DNA of 5,608 nt from an uncultured Actinomycetes bacterium (GTDB lineage: Bacteria > Actinomycetota > Thermoleophilia > Gaiellales > F1-60-MAGs149), in contig CAIQOY010000349.1 in assembly GCA_903873565.1 (NCBI GenBank), positions 1 through 5,608 of the forward strand, written 5' to 3'. The notes under the pieces are model-generated. The model saw only the letters and a program-made list of their open reading frames with translations. It was not told where the DNA came from and ran no database searches. A program made the position numbers and the translations under genes. This document shows positions 1 to 4,875 of the stretch, piece by piece. The first letter of the stretch is position 1. Each line of letters opens with the position of its first letter.

Positions 1-87
1 CCCCGGGTTGGCCACGAGGCGCACGCGGCGGGCGCGCGCCGAGCGGCGCACGGCGACCTCGATCCCGTCCACGACCAGCGCGTCCAC
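1..87 (-). CDS. N-terminus of probable YgjP/DUF45-type metal-dependent hydrolase (partial)
   Basis: A minus-strand reading frame begins at a GTG (87-85) and stays open to the window edge, giving 29 residues: VDALVVDGIEVAVRRSAR followed by ARRVRLVANPG. The pattern of a short beta-strand, then V-R-R-S-x-R-x-R-R-V-R-L, resembles the opening of YgjP-like (DUF45, M48-related) zinc hydrolases, which commonly start with 'v.g..v.vrrs.rarr..l.v...g'. The HExxH-type zinc site that would prove the family lies beyond the window. No ATG/GTG/TTG codon was found in frame in the roughly 35 bases upstream, and there is no Shine-Dalgarno; an AATCCT hexamer 7 nt before the GTG could be a -10 for a nearly leaderless transcript. 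It diverges from the small membrane protein at 171. The coding call rests on a short stretch, so family and start are tentative. Confidence 0.5.
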   Translation of the reverse strand, partial: MDALVVDGIEVAVRRSARARRVRLVANPG

Positions 88-93
88 CCGCCG

Positions 94-99
94 AAGGAT
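94..99 (-). promoter_or_regulatory. Candidate -10 element for the minus-strand hydrolase
   Basis: Read on the minus strand this is AATCCT, followed by TCGGCGG and then the GTG start. It has A at the second and T at the sixth position, the two most conserved bases of bacterial -10 elements. The continuation CTTCGG is shared with the -10 regions before the zinc-ribbon and kinase genes. No -35 element is visible. Weak on its own. Confidence 0.25.
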
Positions 100-158
100 T
101 CCGCGCGGGTCGGACGCCCCCGCGCGGGGAACCCCCAACCCCGCGACCGGGCGGGTGG

Positions 159-164
159 GAAGAT
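159..164 (+). promoter_or_regulatory. Candidate -10 element for the small membrane protein gene
   Basis: GAAGAT lies exactly 6 nt before the ATG at 171, placing +1 on or next to the start codon, with the conserved A-11 and T-7. The same stretch (GGGAAGA) could instead be read as a poor Shine-Dalgarno, so the assignment is uncertain. Confidence 0.25.
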
Positions 165-170
165 ACGGCC

Positions 171-509
171 ATGGCGGCGGCCCCCGGCACCCGGCTCGCG
201 ACCTGGTCGCTGGTCTGCGCGGCCGCGGTGGTGCCGATGTACCTCGTCGCCTACGCGATCGGGGCGCCCCTGATGGCCGGGCTGGACGTCGCCGAGGGCG
301 ACAAGCTGACCACCGCGGGCGCGGTCGGCTGGATCGCCGGCCTCGCGCTCGTCCTGCTCCTGCCCGCACCGCAGGCGGTCGGCCTGTGGCTCGGCGTGCG
401 CGCCCGGCGCACGGGCGGCGGCGGCCGGGCCACCGCGGGCATCGTCGCCAATGCGGCGATCGGCGGCTTCCTGCTCGCGTCCGGCCTCGCGGGGCTCCTG
501 GTCTCCTAG
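171..509 (+). CDS. Small three-helix membrane protein, DUF4190-like
   Basis: A 112-residue hydrophobic protein of unknown function. Three membrane segments are visible at about residues 9-31, 48-72 and 86-111. The loop between the second and third is basic and glycine-rich (GVRARRTGGGGRATAGIV). That stretch, a helix ending in G-x-R-A-R-R then G-G-R-A-x-A-G-I, resembles actinobacterial DUF4190-type small membrane proteins, but the match is only by pattern. The protein ends within the last hydrophobic stretch (GLAGLLVS). The start at 171 is the first ATG of the frame that gives a sensible N-terminus (MAAAPGTR before helix 1). Only 21 nt separate its TAG from the FUSC gene downstream on the same strand, so the two may be co-transcribed, although FUSC also has its own -10-like element. 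No catalytic residues are seen. The coding call is good; function is unknown. Confidence 0.75.
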   Translation: MAAAPGTRLATWSLVCAAAVVPMYLVAYAIGAPLMAGLDVAEGDKLTTAGAVGWIAGLALVLLLPAPQAVGLWLGVRARRTGGGGRATAGIVANAAIGGFLLASGLAGLLVS

Positions 510-517
510 CCGGCGGG

Positions 518-523
518 TAGGCT
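518..523 (+). promoter_or_regulatory. Candidate -10 element (TAGGCT) for the FUSC gene
   Basis: TAGGCT fits the TANNNT actinobacterial -10 consensus and ends 7 nt before the ATG at 531. There is no purine-rich Shine-Dalgarno in the gap (GCGCCGC). The identical hexamer precedes the kinase start. This suggests a near-leaderless transcript for FUSC, independent of the upstream gene. Confidence 0.45.
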
Positions 524-530
524 GCGCCGC

Positions 531-2492
531 ATGGCGCGCAGGTCCATCGGCACGATCGTGCGCAGCGCCGTCGGCACCGACTGGCCCGCGGTGCGCTGGG
601 TCGCGCCGGCGCGCATCGGCGTCGTCACCGTGGTCGTCATGACCGTGGCGCTCGCGGTCTCCGACATCGGCGACGCGATCCCCGTCGCCCTGGGGCTGAT
701 CTTCGCCGGCATCGCCGACCCGCGCGGGTTCTTCGGGCTGCGGCTGCGGGCGTTCGCGCTCGCGACGCTCGGCATGGCGGTGGCCGCCGAGCTCGGACTG
801 CTCGTCGCGGGCCACGCGGTCGCCCACGTCGCCGTCGCGGCGGTGGTGGCGCTCGTCTGCGGCTACGTCGGGCTCGCGGGCCCGCGGGCCGCGCTCGCGG
901 GCATGTTGTCGCTGGTCATGTTCGCGATCTACAGCGGCACGCCCGAGCCGCTCGGCGAGTCCATCCGCACCGGCGGCCTCGTGCTGCTCGGCGGGCTGAT
1001 CGCGACCGTCGCGATCCTCGGTCCGCTGTTCCTGCGGCGGATGGGCGGGGTCCGCGCCGACGTGGCGATCGCCTTCCGGGCCCTCGGGTTCGCCGTCCGC
1101 GATGACCCCGCCTGGCAGCACCGCGACACCGTCGCGGGGCGCCTGCAGGCCGCGCGGGCGAGCGTGGCGGACGCCGCGCCCGAGGGGGCGACCGCCGCCT
1201 GGTACGACGACCTGGTGGGGGCCGCGACGCGCCTGAGGCTCGTGCTGCTCGCCCTGCAGGCGGAGCGCGTGGACGCCGCGGCGGCGCCGATCACGCGCCT
1301 CGTGGCGCCGGTGGCGGCCCTGCTCCTCGCGACGGCCGCGGCGATCGAGCTCGAGCCGCGCCGGCGGCGGATGCCCCCTGCGCGCGAGGCTCTCGAGGAG
1401 GCCCTCGCCGCGGCGCGCCGCGATCTCCCCGGGCGCCTGCACCCCCTGCTCGACGCGATCGCCGTGGAGGCGGGCCGGATCGAGGCGGCGCTGGAGCCGC
1501 CGTACCCGCTCGGGCGGCGCGCGGAGTTCCGGCTGGTGCGCCGCCTGACGAGCGAGGGCCTCGTGCGCGTCTGGCGGCGGCTCGACCCCGACCGCGTCTA
1601 CGCCCGGCACGGGCTGCGGCTCGCGGTCGCCTTCGCGATCGCCACCGCGGTCACGGTCACCTGGTCGATGCCCCACGACTACTGGTTCCCGATGACGGTC
1701 GCGTGGATGATGAAGCCCGACTACGCCGCCACCATGCCGCGCCTCGCGTCGCGCGTGATCGGCGTCGTCGCCGGGTCGCTCGCGACGGGCGTCGCCTTCG
1801 CGGTGACCGACGGCGGCGGCCCCCTGCTCGTCGTCGCGATCATGGGCCTGGCGGCCGTCGTCTTCGCCGCCTTCATCGTGCCCAACTACGCGATCGCCTC
1901 GCTCGCGATCACGTGCTTCGCCGTCGCCCTCCTCGCCGGGGATGGGGTGCCGGTGATGGACACCGCCCCCGAGCAGATCGCCGCGGTGCTGGCCGCCGGC
2001 GTCCTCGTCGCCATTGCGGCCCGCATCCGGCCGACCCGGCTCGCGGGCCCGATCGCCGTCGACCTCGCGCGCCACGCCCGCGCGCTCGCGCGCTACGGCG
2101 ATGCGCTGCACGGGCCGAGCGGCGCGGACGCGGGCGAGCGGGCCGCCGCCGGGGATGCGGTCGGCCCGGCCCAGGCACGAGCCGCGCAGATCGTGCGTGC
2201 GGCGCTCCACGAGCCGGGCGCCTCGCAGGTGGAGAGTGCGGTCGCGGCGCAGATCCTGCGCGACCTCGACGACGCCGGCGCGCTGGCCGTCGCCATCGAC
2301 CTCGGCGTCCACGATGCGCACCCCGACGGGGTCGATGCGCGCGCGGTCGCCGCGCTGGACGAGCTGGCCGACCGCCTCGAGGCCGTGCACGACACGGGGA
2401 CCTGCGCGCCGGCGCGCCCGTGGCCCGTCGACACCCGCTTCGGGCGGCTCGTCGCGGACGCCGGGCTGGCGCTCAACGTCGCGGCGCGCTGA
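531..2492 (+). CDS. FUSC family (fusaric acid resistance/YccS-like) membrane protein
   Basis: A 653-residue integral membrane protein with the duplicated layout of the FUSC/YccS/aromatic-acid-exporter superfamily. Residues about 20-170 form the first multi-helix block, ending in ILGPLFLRRMGG. A long mostly cytoplasmic helical region spans about 175-355. A second membrane block (about 360-500) starts after YARHGLRLAVAFAIA and carries the FUSC_2 signature HDYWFPMTVAWMMKPDY (from residue 382) followed by MPRLASRVIGVVAGSLATG (402-420), matching the family's 'YW..lT...v..p....t..R...R..Gt..G'. A soluble C-terminal tail of about 150 residues follows, typical in length. Relatives are linked to efflux of fusaric acid or aromatic carboxylates, but substrates are mostly unknown and no periplasmic adaptor is seen here, so I do not name a substrate. 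The gene ends 21 bp before a convergent gene. Family call is firm, transport role inferred. Confidence 0.9.
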   Translation: MARRSIGTIVRSAVGTDWPAVRWVAPARIGVVTVVVMTVALAVSDIGDAIPVALGLIFAGIADPRGFFGLRLRAFALATLGMAVAAELGLLVAGHAVAHVAVAAVVALVCGYVGLAGPRAALAGMLSLVMFAIYSGTPEPLGESIRTGGLVLLGGLIATVAILGPLFLRRMGGVRADVAIAFRALGFAVRDDPAWQHRDTVAGRLQAARASVADAAPEGATAAWYDDLVGAATRLRLVLLALQAERVDAAAAPITRLVAPVAALLLATAAAIELEPRRRRMPPAREALEEALAAARRDLPGRLHPLLDAIAVEAGRIEAALEPPYPLGRRAEFRLVRRLTSEGLVRVWRRLDPDRVYARHGLRLAVAFAIATAVTVTWSMPHDYWFPMTVAWMMKPDYAATMPRLASRVIGVVAGSLATGVAFAVTDGGGPLLVVAIMGLAAVVFAAFIVPNYAIASLAITCFAVALLAGDGVPVMDTAPEQIAAVLAAGVLVAIAARIRPTRLAGPIAVDLARHARALARYGDALHGPSGADAGERAAAGDAVGPAQARAAQIVRAALHEPGASQVESAVAAQILRDLDDAGALAVAIDLGVHDAHPDGVDARAVAALDELADRLEAVHDTGTCAPARPWPVDTRFGRLVADAGLALNVAAR

Positions 2493-2511
2493 CGCCCCGA
2501 CGGCCGGGGCG
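2493..2511. terminator. GC hairpin between convergent genes (possible bidirectional terminator)
   Basis: A perfect inverted repeat, CGCCCCG / CGGGGCG with loop ACGGC, begins directly after the FUSC TGA and ends 2 bp before the stop of the convergent DUF411 gene. It fills nearly the whole 21-bp gap, so it could serve both transcripts. There is no T tract on either side, so it would be a non-canonical terminator or a 3'-end stabilising stem; many high-GC actinobacterial hairpins lack a T run. Confidence 0.5.
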
Positions 2512-2513
2512 CC

Positions 2514-3050
2514 TCAGTACTCCCAGGCGGTGGTCGTGCCGTCGGCGCCGATCAGGAGCACCGGCTGCGCCGCCCAGGTCGACTCGTCCCCGCCCATCCC
2601 GGGCGAGTCGGCGGGCATCCCCGGCAGGGCGATCCCGACCGCATCGGGCCGCTCGGCCAGGAGCCGCTGGATCGCCTGCACCGGCACGTGCCCCTCGACG
2701 AGGTAGCCGTCGACCTCGGCGGTGTGGCAGGAGGCGACCTCGTCGGGGATGCCGCGCGCCGCCCGGAACGCGTCGCGCTCCGGATCGTCCGTCATCGTCA
2801 CCTCGGCTCCGTGCTCGCGCAGGTACCCGACCCACGTGGTGCAGCAGCCTCAGCCGGGGTCGCGGCGGACGGCGATCGCGACGCCCCGCAGGTCCGAGGC
2901 CGGGGCCGTCGTCGCGGCGTCGGCCGCGCCCGTCGCCGCGACGGTGGCCGGCGGCGCGGACACGGCCGCCTCGTCCCCGGAGCCGCCGCAGCCCGCGGCG
3001 GCCAGGCCGACGGCGCAGGCGAGGGCGGCGAGGAGGGCGGGAGGCCGCAT
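2514..3050 (-). CDS. Probable selenocysteine-containing DUF411 lipoprotein (in-frame TGA at 2850-2852)
   Basis: One minus-strand frame runs from ATG 3050-3048 to TGA 2516-2514 (178 residues) with a single internal TGA at codon 67. Residues 1-21 are a lipoprotein signal peptide (MRPPALLAALACAVGLAAAGC, lipidated Cys21), followed by an Ala/Thr-rich linker to about residue 53. The DUF411 domain then begins (GVAIAVRRDPG), is interrupted by TGA, and resumes with GCCTTWVGYLREHGAEVTM. Family members read '..kdPsCGCCggWv.hLr.hGf.V', so TGA sits on the first Cys of CGCC and decoding as Sec gives U67-G-C69-C70, a UxxC redox-type motif. Downstream signatures are intact: IPDEVASCHTAEVDGY (Cys108, His109), EGHVPVQAIQRLLAERPDA and GMPADSPGM. 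A SECIS-like hairpin follows the TGA. An in-frame ATG at 3068 is possible, but 3050 fits the signal peptide and a CACAAT -10 6 nt upstream. DUF411 proteins are predicted metal-binding or thioredoxin-like; the exact function is unknown. Alternatives: a one-base (TGC to TGA) pseudogene or sequencing error. Confidence 0.75.
2805..2849 (-). promoter_or_regulatory. Bacterial SECIS-like stem-loop immediately 3' of the in-frame UGA
   Basis: Read on the minus strand, CGUGGGU (2836-2830) pairs with ACCUGCG (2824-2818) as 7 continuous pairs, two of them G-U, closing a 5-nt loop CGGGU (2829-2825). There are 20 nt between the UGA and the loop. A lower stem is also available: GGC (2849-2847) with GCC (2807-2805) and UGCU (2846-2843) with AGCA (2815-2812), separated by a 4-nt bulge, with an asymmetric internal loop below the upper stem. 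Known bacterial SECIS elements lie within the coding region just after UGA, with an apical loop roughly 16-37 nt away and a G in its first positions; here G is the second loop base. GC-rich DNA forms hairpins easily, so this supports but does not prove Sec decoding. Confidence 0.6.
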
Positions 3051-3056
3051 GCGCCC

Positions 3057-3062
3057 ATTGTG
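3057..3062 (-). promoter_or_regulatory. Candidate -10 element (CACAAT) for the DUF411 lipoprotein gene
   Basis: On the minus strand CACAAT lies exactly 6 nt (GGGCGC) before the ATG at 3050, one base from TACAAT, in otherwise G/C-dominated sequence. No Shine-Dalgarno precedes that ATG. This favours leaderless transcription from 3050 and argues against the upstream ATG at 3068. Read-through from the tRNA-Glu gene upstream is also possible, because no terminator is visible between them. Confidence 0.4.
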
Positions 3063-3093
3063 GTTCATGGCGCGGGCCGCCGCGATGACGAGG

Positions 3094-3166
3094 TACCCCC
3101 AGCGGGATTCGAACCCGCGTAGCCGCCGTGAAAGGGCGGAGGCCTAGGCCGCTAGCCGATGGGGGC
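3094..3166 (-). tRNA. tRNA-Glu, anticodon UUC
   Basis: The minus strand folds as a complete cloverleaf. The acceptor arm is GCCCCCA with TGGGGGT (a G1-U72 wobble pair, as in other actinobacterial tRNA-Glu). The D-stem is GGCT/GGCC. The anticodon stem CCGCC/GGCGG holds the loop CTTTCAC, so the anticodon is TTC (Glu). The variable region is a short CTAC, and the T-arm is GCGGG-TTCGAAT-CCCGC. The discriminator base is A, followed by CCT, so the 3' CCA is not fully encoded and would be completed by tRNA nucleotidyltransferase. The anticodon arm is the same as in E. coli tRNA-Glu. The gene stands 43 bp upstream of the DUF411 lipoprotein start on the same strand and diverges from the zinc-ribbon gene. 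Confidence 0.95.
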
Positions 3167-3176
3167 GAGCCCCCGG

Positions 3177-3182
3177 AGGATA
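3177..3182 (-). promoter_or_regulatory. Candidate -10 element (TATCCT) for tRNA-Glu
   Basis: TATCCT on the minus strand fits TANNNT and would place +1 about 4 nt before the mature tRNA 5' end. The discriminator between -10 and +1 is all G/C (CCGGGG), a feature known from stringently controlled stable-RNA promoters in other bacteria. No -35 hexamer is recognisable. Confidence 0.45.
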
Positions 3183-3228
3183 CCCCGCGGGCGCGGCCCG
3201 CCCGGGCGGCGCCATCCGACGCGCCTCG

Positions 3229-3234
3229 TAGCCT
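3229..3234 (+). promoter_or_regulatory. Candidate -10 element (TAGCCT) for the zinc-ribbon gene
   Basis: TAGCCT is followed by TCGGGC, then CAG and the ATG at 3244. The 12-base block TAGCCTTCGGGC differs by one base from TAGGCTTCGGGC directly before the kinase ATG. No Shine-Dalgarno lies between it and the start. The TAG at 3229-3231 is also an in-frame stop for the zinc-ribbon frame, so the ORF cannot begin upstream of it. Confidence 0.4.
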
Positions 3235-3243
3235 TCGGGCCAG

Positions 3244-3591
3244 ATGGACCGCCCCGACCGGCTCACCGGCAACGCGGACACCGCCCTCGAGGTGTGCCGC
3301 AGCTGCCCCTCCCGGCTCGTGCAGCCCGTGCAGTGGCGGCGCCTCGGCGACGACCTCTGGGAGATCGACCTGCGCTGCCCCGACTGCGGCGCGACGGCGC
3401 GCGAGTTCGTGCCCAAGGAGGCCGTCGCCCGCTACGACCAGGTGATGCGGCGCGCCCGCCAGGTGCTGGAGCGCCACCTCGAGGCGATCGAGCGCGTCGA
3501 TATGGGCGCGGACCGCGCCCCGTACGGCGACCCGCCCCCGGACCTCCGGATCCTCCCCGAGGAGCCCGGTCCGGCGGCCGACGCCGCCTAG
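3244..3591 (+). CDS. Small zinc-ribbon protein of unknown function
   Basis: A 115-residue soluble protein. Two Cys pairs, C18-x2-C21 (VCRSCPSR) and C45-x2-C48 (LRCPDCGA), are 23 residues apart and should bind one zinc ion in a zinc-ribbon fold. Between them lies a beta-rich stretch (VQPVQWRRLGDDLWEIDL). A charged, probably helical segment follows at about residues 54-85 (EAVARYDQVMRRARQVLERH), then a Pro/Ala/Glu-rich tail. The protein has no signal peptide or membrane segment, so it should be cytoplasmic. I do not recognise a named family; zinc ribbons of this form occur in nucleic-acid-binding and protein-interaction roles. The ATG at 3244 is the first start after an in-frame TAG (3229). Only 9 nt separate its stop from the kinase, so co-expression is likely, though the kinase has its own -10-like element overlapping this stop codon. 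Confidence 0.8.
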   Translation: MDRPDRLTGNADTALEVCRSCPSRLVQPVQWRRLGDDLWEIDLRCPDCGATAREFVPKEAVARYDQVMRRARQVLERHLEAIERVDMGADRAPYGDPPPDLRILPEEPGPAADAA

Positions 3592-3594
3592 GCT
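3589..3594 (+). promoter_or_regulatory. Candidate -10 element (TAGGCT) for the kinase gene, overlapping the upstream stop
   Basis: TAGGCT sits exactly 6 nt (TCGGGC) before the kinase ATG, the spacing expected if transcription starts at the A of ATG. Its first three bases are the TAG stop of the zinc-ribbon gene. There is no Shine-Dalgarno before the kinase, so either leaderless initiation or coupling to the upstream gene would be needed. Confidence 0.45.
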
Positions 3595-3600
3595 TCGGGC

Positions 3601-4875
3601 ATGACCGATCTCGGCGGACGCTACCGCCTCGAGGCGTCGCTCGGACGGGGCGGCACGGGCGAGGTGTTCCGGGCGCGCGATCTCCGGCTCGACCGCGTCG
3701 TGGCCGTGAAGATGCTGCACCCCGACGTCGCCGCCGACCCCGAGGCGCGGCGGCGCTTCGAGCGCGAGGCGACGACGCTCGCGCAGCTGCGCCACCCGAA
3801 CGTGGTCGGCGTCCTCGACTTCGACGACGCGGCGCCTGCGCCGTACCTCGTGCAGGAGCACTGCGGCGGCGGCACGCTCGTGCGCACCGCGGCCGGTGCG
3901 CCCCTGCCCTGGCCGGACGTGGCGCGCATCGGGCTCGCGATCAGCCGCGGCCTCGCGCACGCCCACGAGCACGGCGTGACCCACCGCGACCTCAAGCCCG
4001 GCAACGTCCTCTACGGCGATGACGGCGAGCTGCGCGTCGCCGACTTCGGCCTCGCCGACGTCCTGCGCCGCCCGGCGGGCGACGCCGACATCACCGAGGA
4101 CGGGGCGCGCGTCGGCAGCCCCGAGTACTGGGCGCCCGAGCAGGCCGCCGGCCTCGACGTCACCGAGCGCGCCGACATGTACGCGCTGGGCTGCATGCTC
4201 TACGAGCTGGCCACGGGCGCCTTGCCCTTCGAGGGGCCCGACCGGATCGAGGTCGGGATGCGCCGGATGCACGAGGACCCGCCGCCGCCGAGCTCGCTGC
4301 AGCCGGACCTGCCGCCCGCGGCCGAGCAGCTGATCCTCGACCTGCTCGAGCGCGCGCCCGAGCGCCGGCCCCGCGCCGCGGACGTCGCGCGCATCCTCGC
4401 CGGCGATGCGCCCACGATCGCGGACGCCGACGCGGCGCAGACCACGCGGATCGCGGCGGAGGAGATCCCCGAGACGATGGTCGCGCCGGCCCCCGAGCCG
4501 CCGCGCCCGGGCGTGCGCATGGGCGCGCTGCGCTTCGGGGTGATCGCCCTCGCCCTCGCCGTGGCGTTCGTCGGGATCGGGATCGCGGCCGGTGCCGTGG
4601 TCGAGCGCTCCGGCATCACGGCCGACCGCCCGATCGGCACGGTCTCCGCCGCAGCCGCGCTGGGCGTCGCCGTGGGGGCGGCGATCGGCTGCTTCGCGCT
4701 GGCCGTGCTCGCGCTCTGGTGCACGCGCAACCGGGCCCGCTCGGGCAGCCGCCTCGTGCGCTTCCTCCTCGCCGTGAAGGGCGTGCTGGTGGCCGCGCTG
4801 GCCGCCGCCGCCATCGTCTGGACCGCGAACGCCTGGCTCACCCTCGGGGTGCGCGGGCTGTGGGGGGAGCTGTGA
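3601..4875 (+). CDS. PknB-like Ser/Thr protein kinase with C-terminal membrane segments
   Basis: A 424-residue Hanks-type kinase with every catalytic landmark. The Gly-rich loop is LGRGGTGEV (14-22), with VAVK Lys37 and alphaC Glu56 (FEREA). The catalytic loop HRDLKPGN starts at His128 with Asp130. DFG is at 148-150, the activation segment runs to GSPEYWAPE (APE 178-180), and the D-M-Y-A-L-G-C motif is at 192-198. The domain ends near 268 and should be active. A linker rich in Thr, Pro and Glu (about 270-305) could carry autophosphorylation sites. Three hydrophobic segments follow (about 309-332, 344-372 and 385-415), so the kinase is membrane-anchored with its catalytic domain in the cytosol. 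There is no PASTA or other large extracellular sensor, unlike classic PknB; the membrane part may itself be the sensor. ATG 3601 is the first start after an in-frame TAG. Its TGA overlaps the next gene. Confidence 0.93.
   Translation: MTDLGGRYRLEASLGRGGTGEVFRARDLRLDRVVAVKMLHPDVAADPEARRRFEREATTLAQLRHPNVVGVLDFDDAAPAPYLVQEHCGGGTLVRTAAGAPLPWPDVARIGLAISRGLAHAHEHGVTHRDLKPGNVLYGDDGELRVADFGLADVLRRPAGDADITEDGARVGSPEYWAPEQAAGLDVTERADMYALGCMLYELATGALPFEGPDRIEVGMRRMHEDPPPPSSLQPDLPPAAEQLILDLLERAPERRPRAADVARILAGDAPTIADADAAQTTRIAAEEIPETMVAPAPEPPRPGVRMGALRFGVIALALAVAFVGIGIAAGAVVERSGITADRPIGTVSAAAALGVAVGAAIGCFALAVLALWCTRNRARSGSRLVRFLLAVKGVLVAALAAAAIVWTANAWLTLGVRGLWGEL

Noticed and set aside
8..520. 170-codon plus-strand open frame
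   Set aside because: It is Arg/Gly/Ala-rich and overlaps the membrane protein in another frame and the minus-strand hydrolase start. No domain pattern.
2514..2801. Independent DUF411 gene starting at the internal GTG (2801-2799)
   Set aside because: That start removes the first strand-helix unit with the CGCC-type motif. Those residues (GCCTTWVGYL) are present in frame directly upstream, so the GTG is a valine codon in a longer protein.
2850..3068. Independent short lipoprotein ending at the TGA
   Set aside because: Its last residues (GVAIAVRRDPG) are the first strand of the DUF411 domain, not a natural C-terminus. The frame continues unchanged after the TGA.
1703..3088. 461-codon plus-strand open frame
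   Set aside because: It is extremely Arg/Pro/Ala-rich, out of frame with FUSC, and crosses the convergent DUF411 gene. A composition artefact.
3094..3166. tRNA-Glu as an integration site for a mobile element
   Set aside because: No integrase, no direct repeat of the tRNA 3' end and no composition change is visible in the window.
2473..4272. 599-codon minus-strand open frame
   Set aside because: It runs antisense to the kinase and zinc-ribbon genes and overlaps the tRNA and DUF411 gene. Its composition is a low-complexity mix of R, G, A, P and H, typical of antisense frames in high-GC DNA, with no domain pattern.
3244..4875. Zinc-ribbon and kinase as one protein by read-through of TAG 3589-3591
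   Set aside because: The two genes are in the same frame and separated by one stop, but the kinase has a normal ATG and N-terminus (MTDLGGRYRL). Nothing indicates TAG recoding, and the TAG is part of a plausible -10 element.
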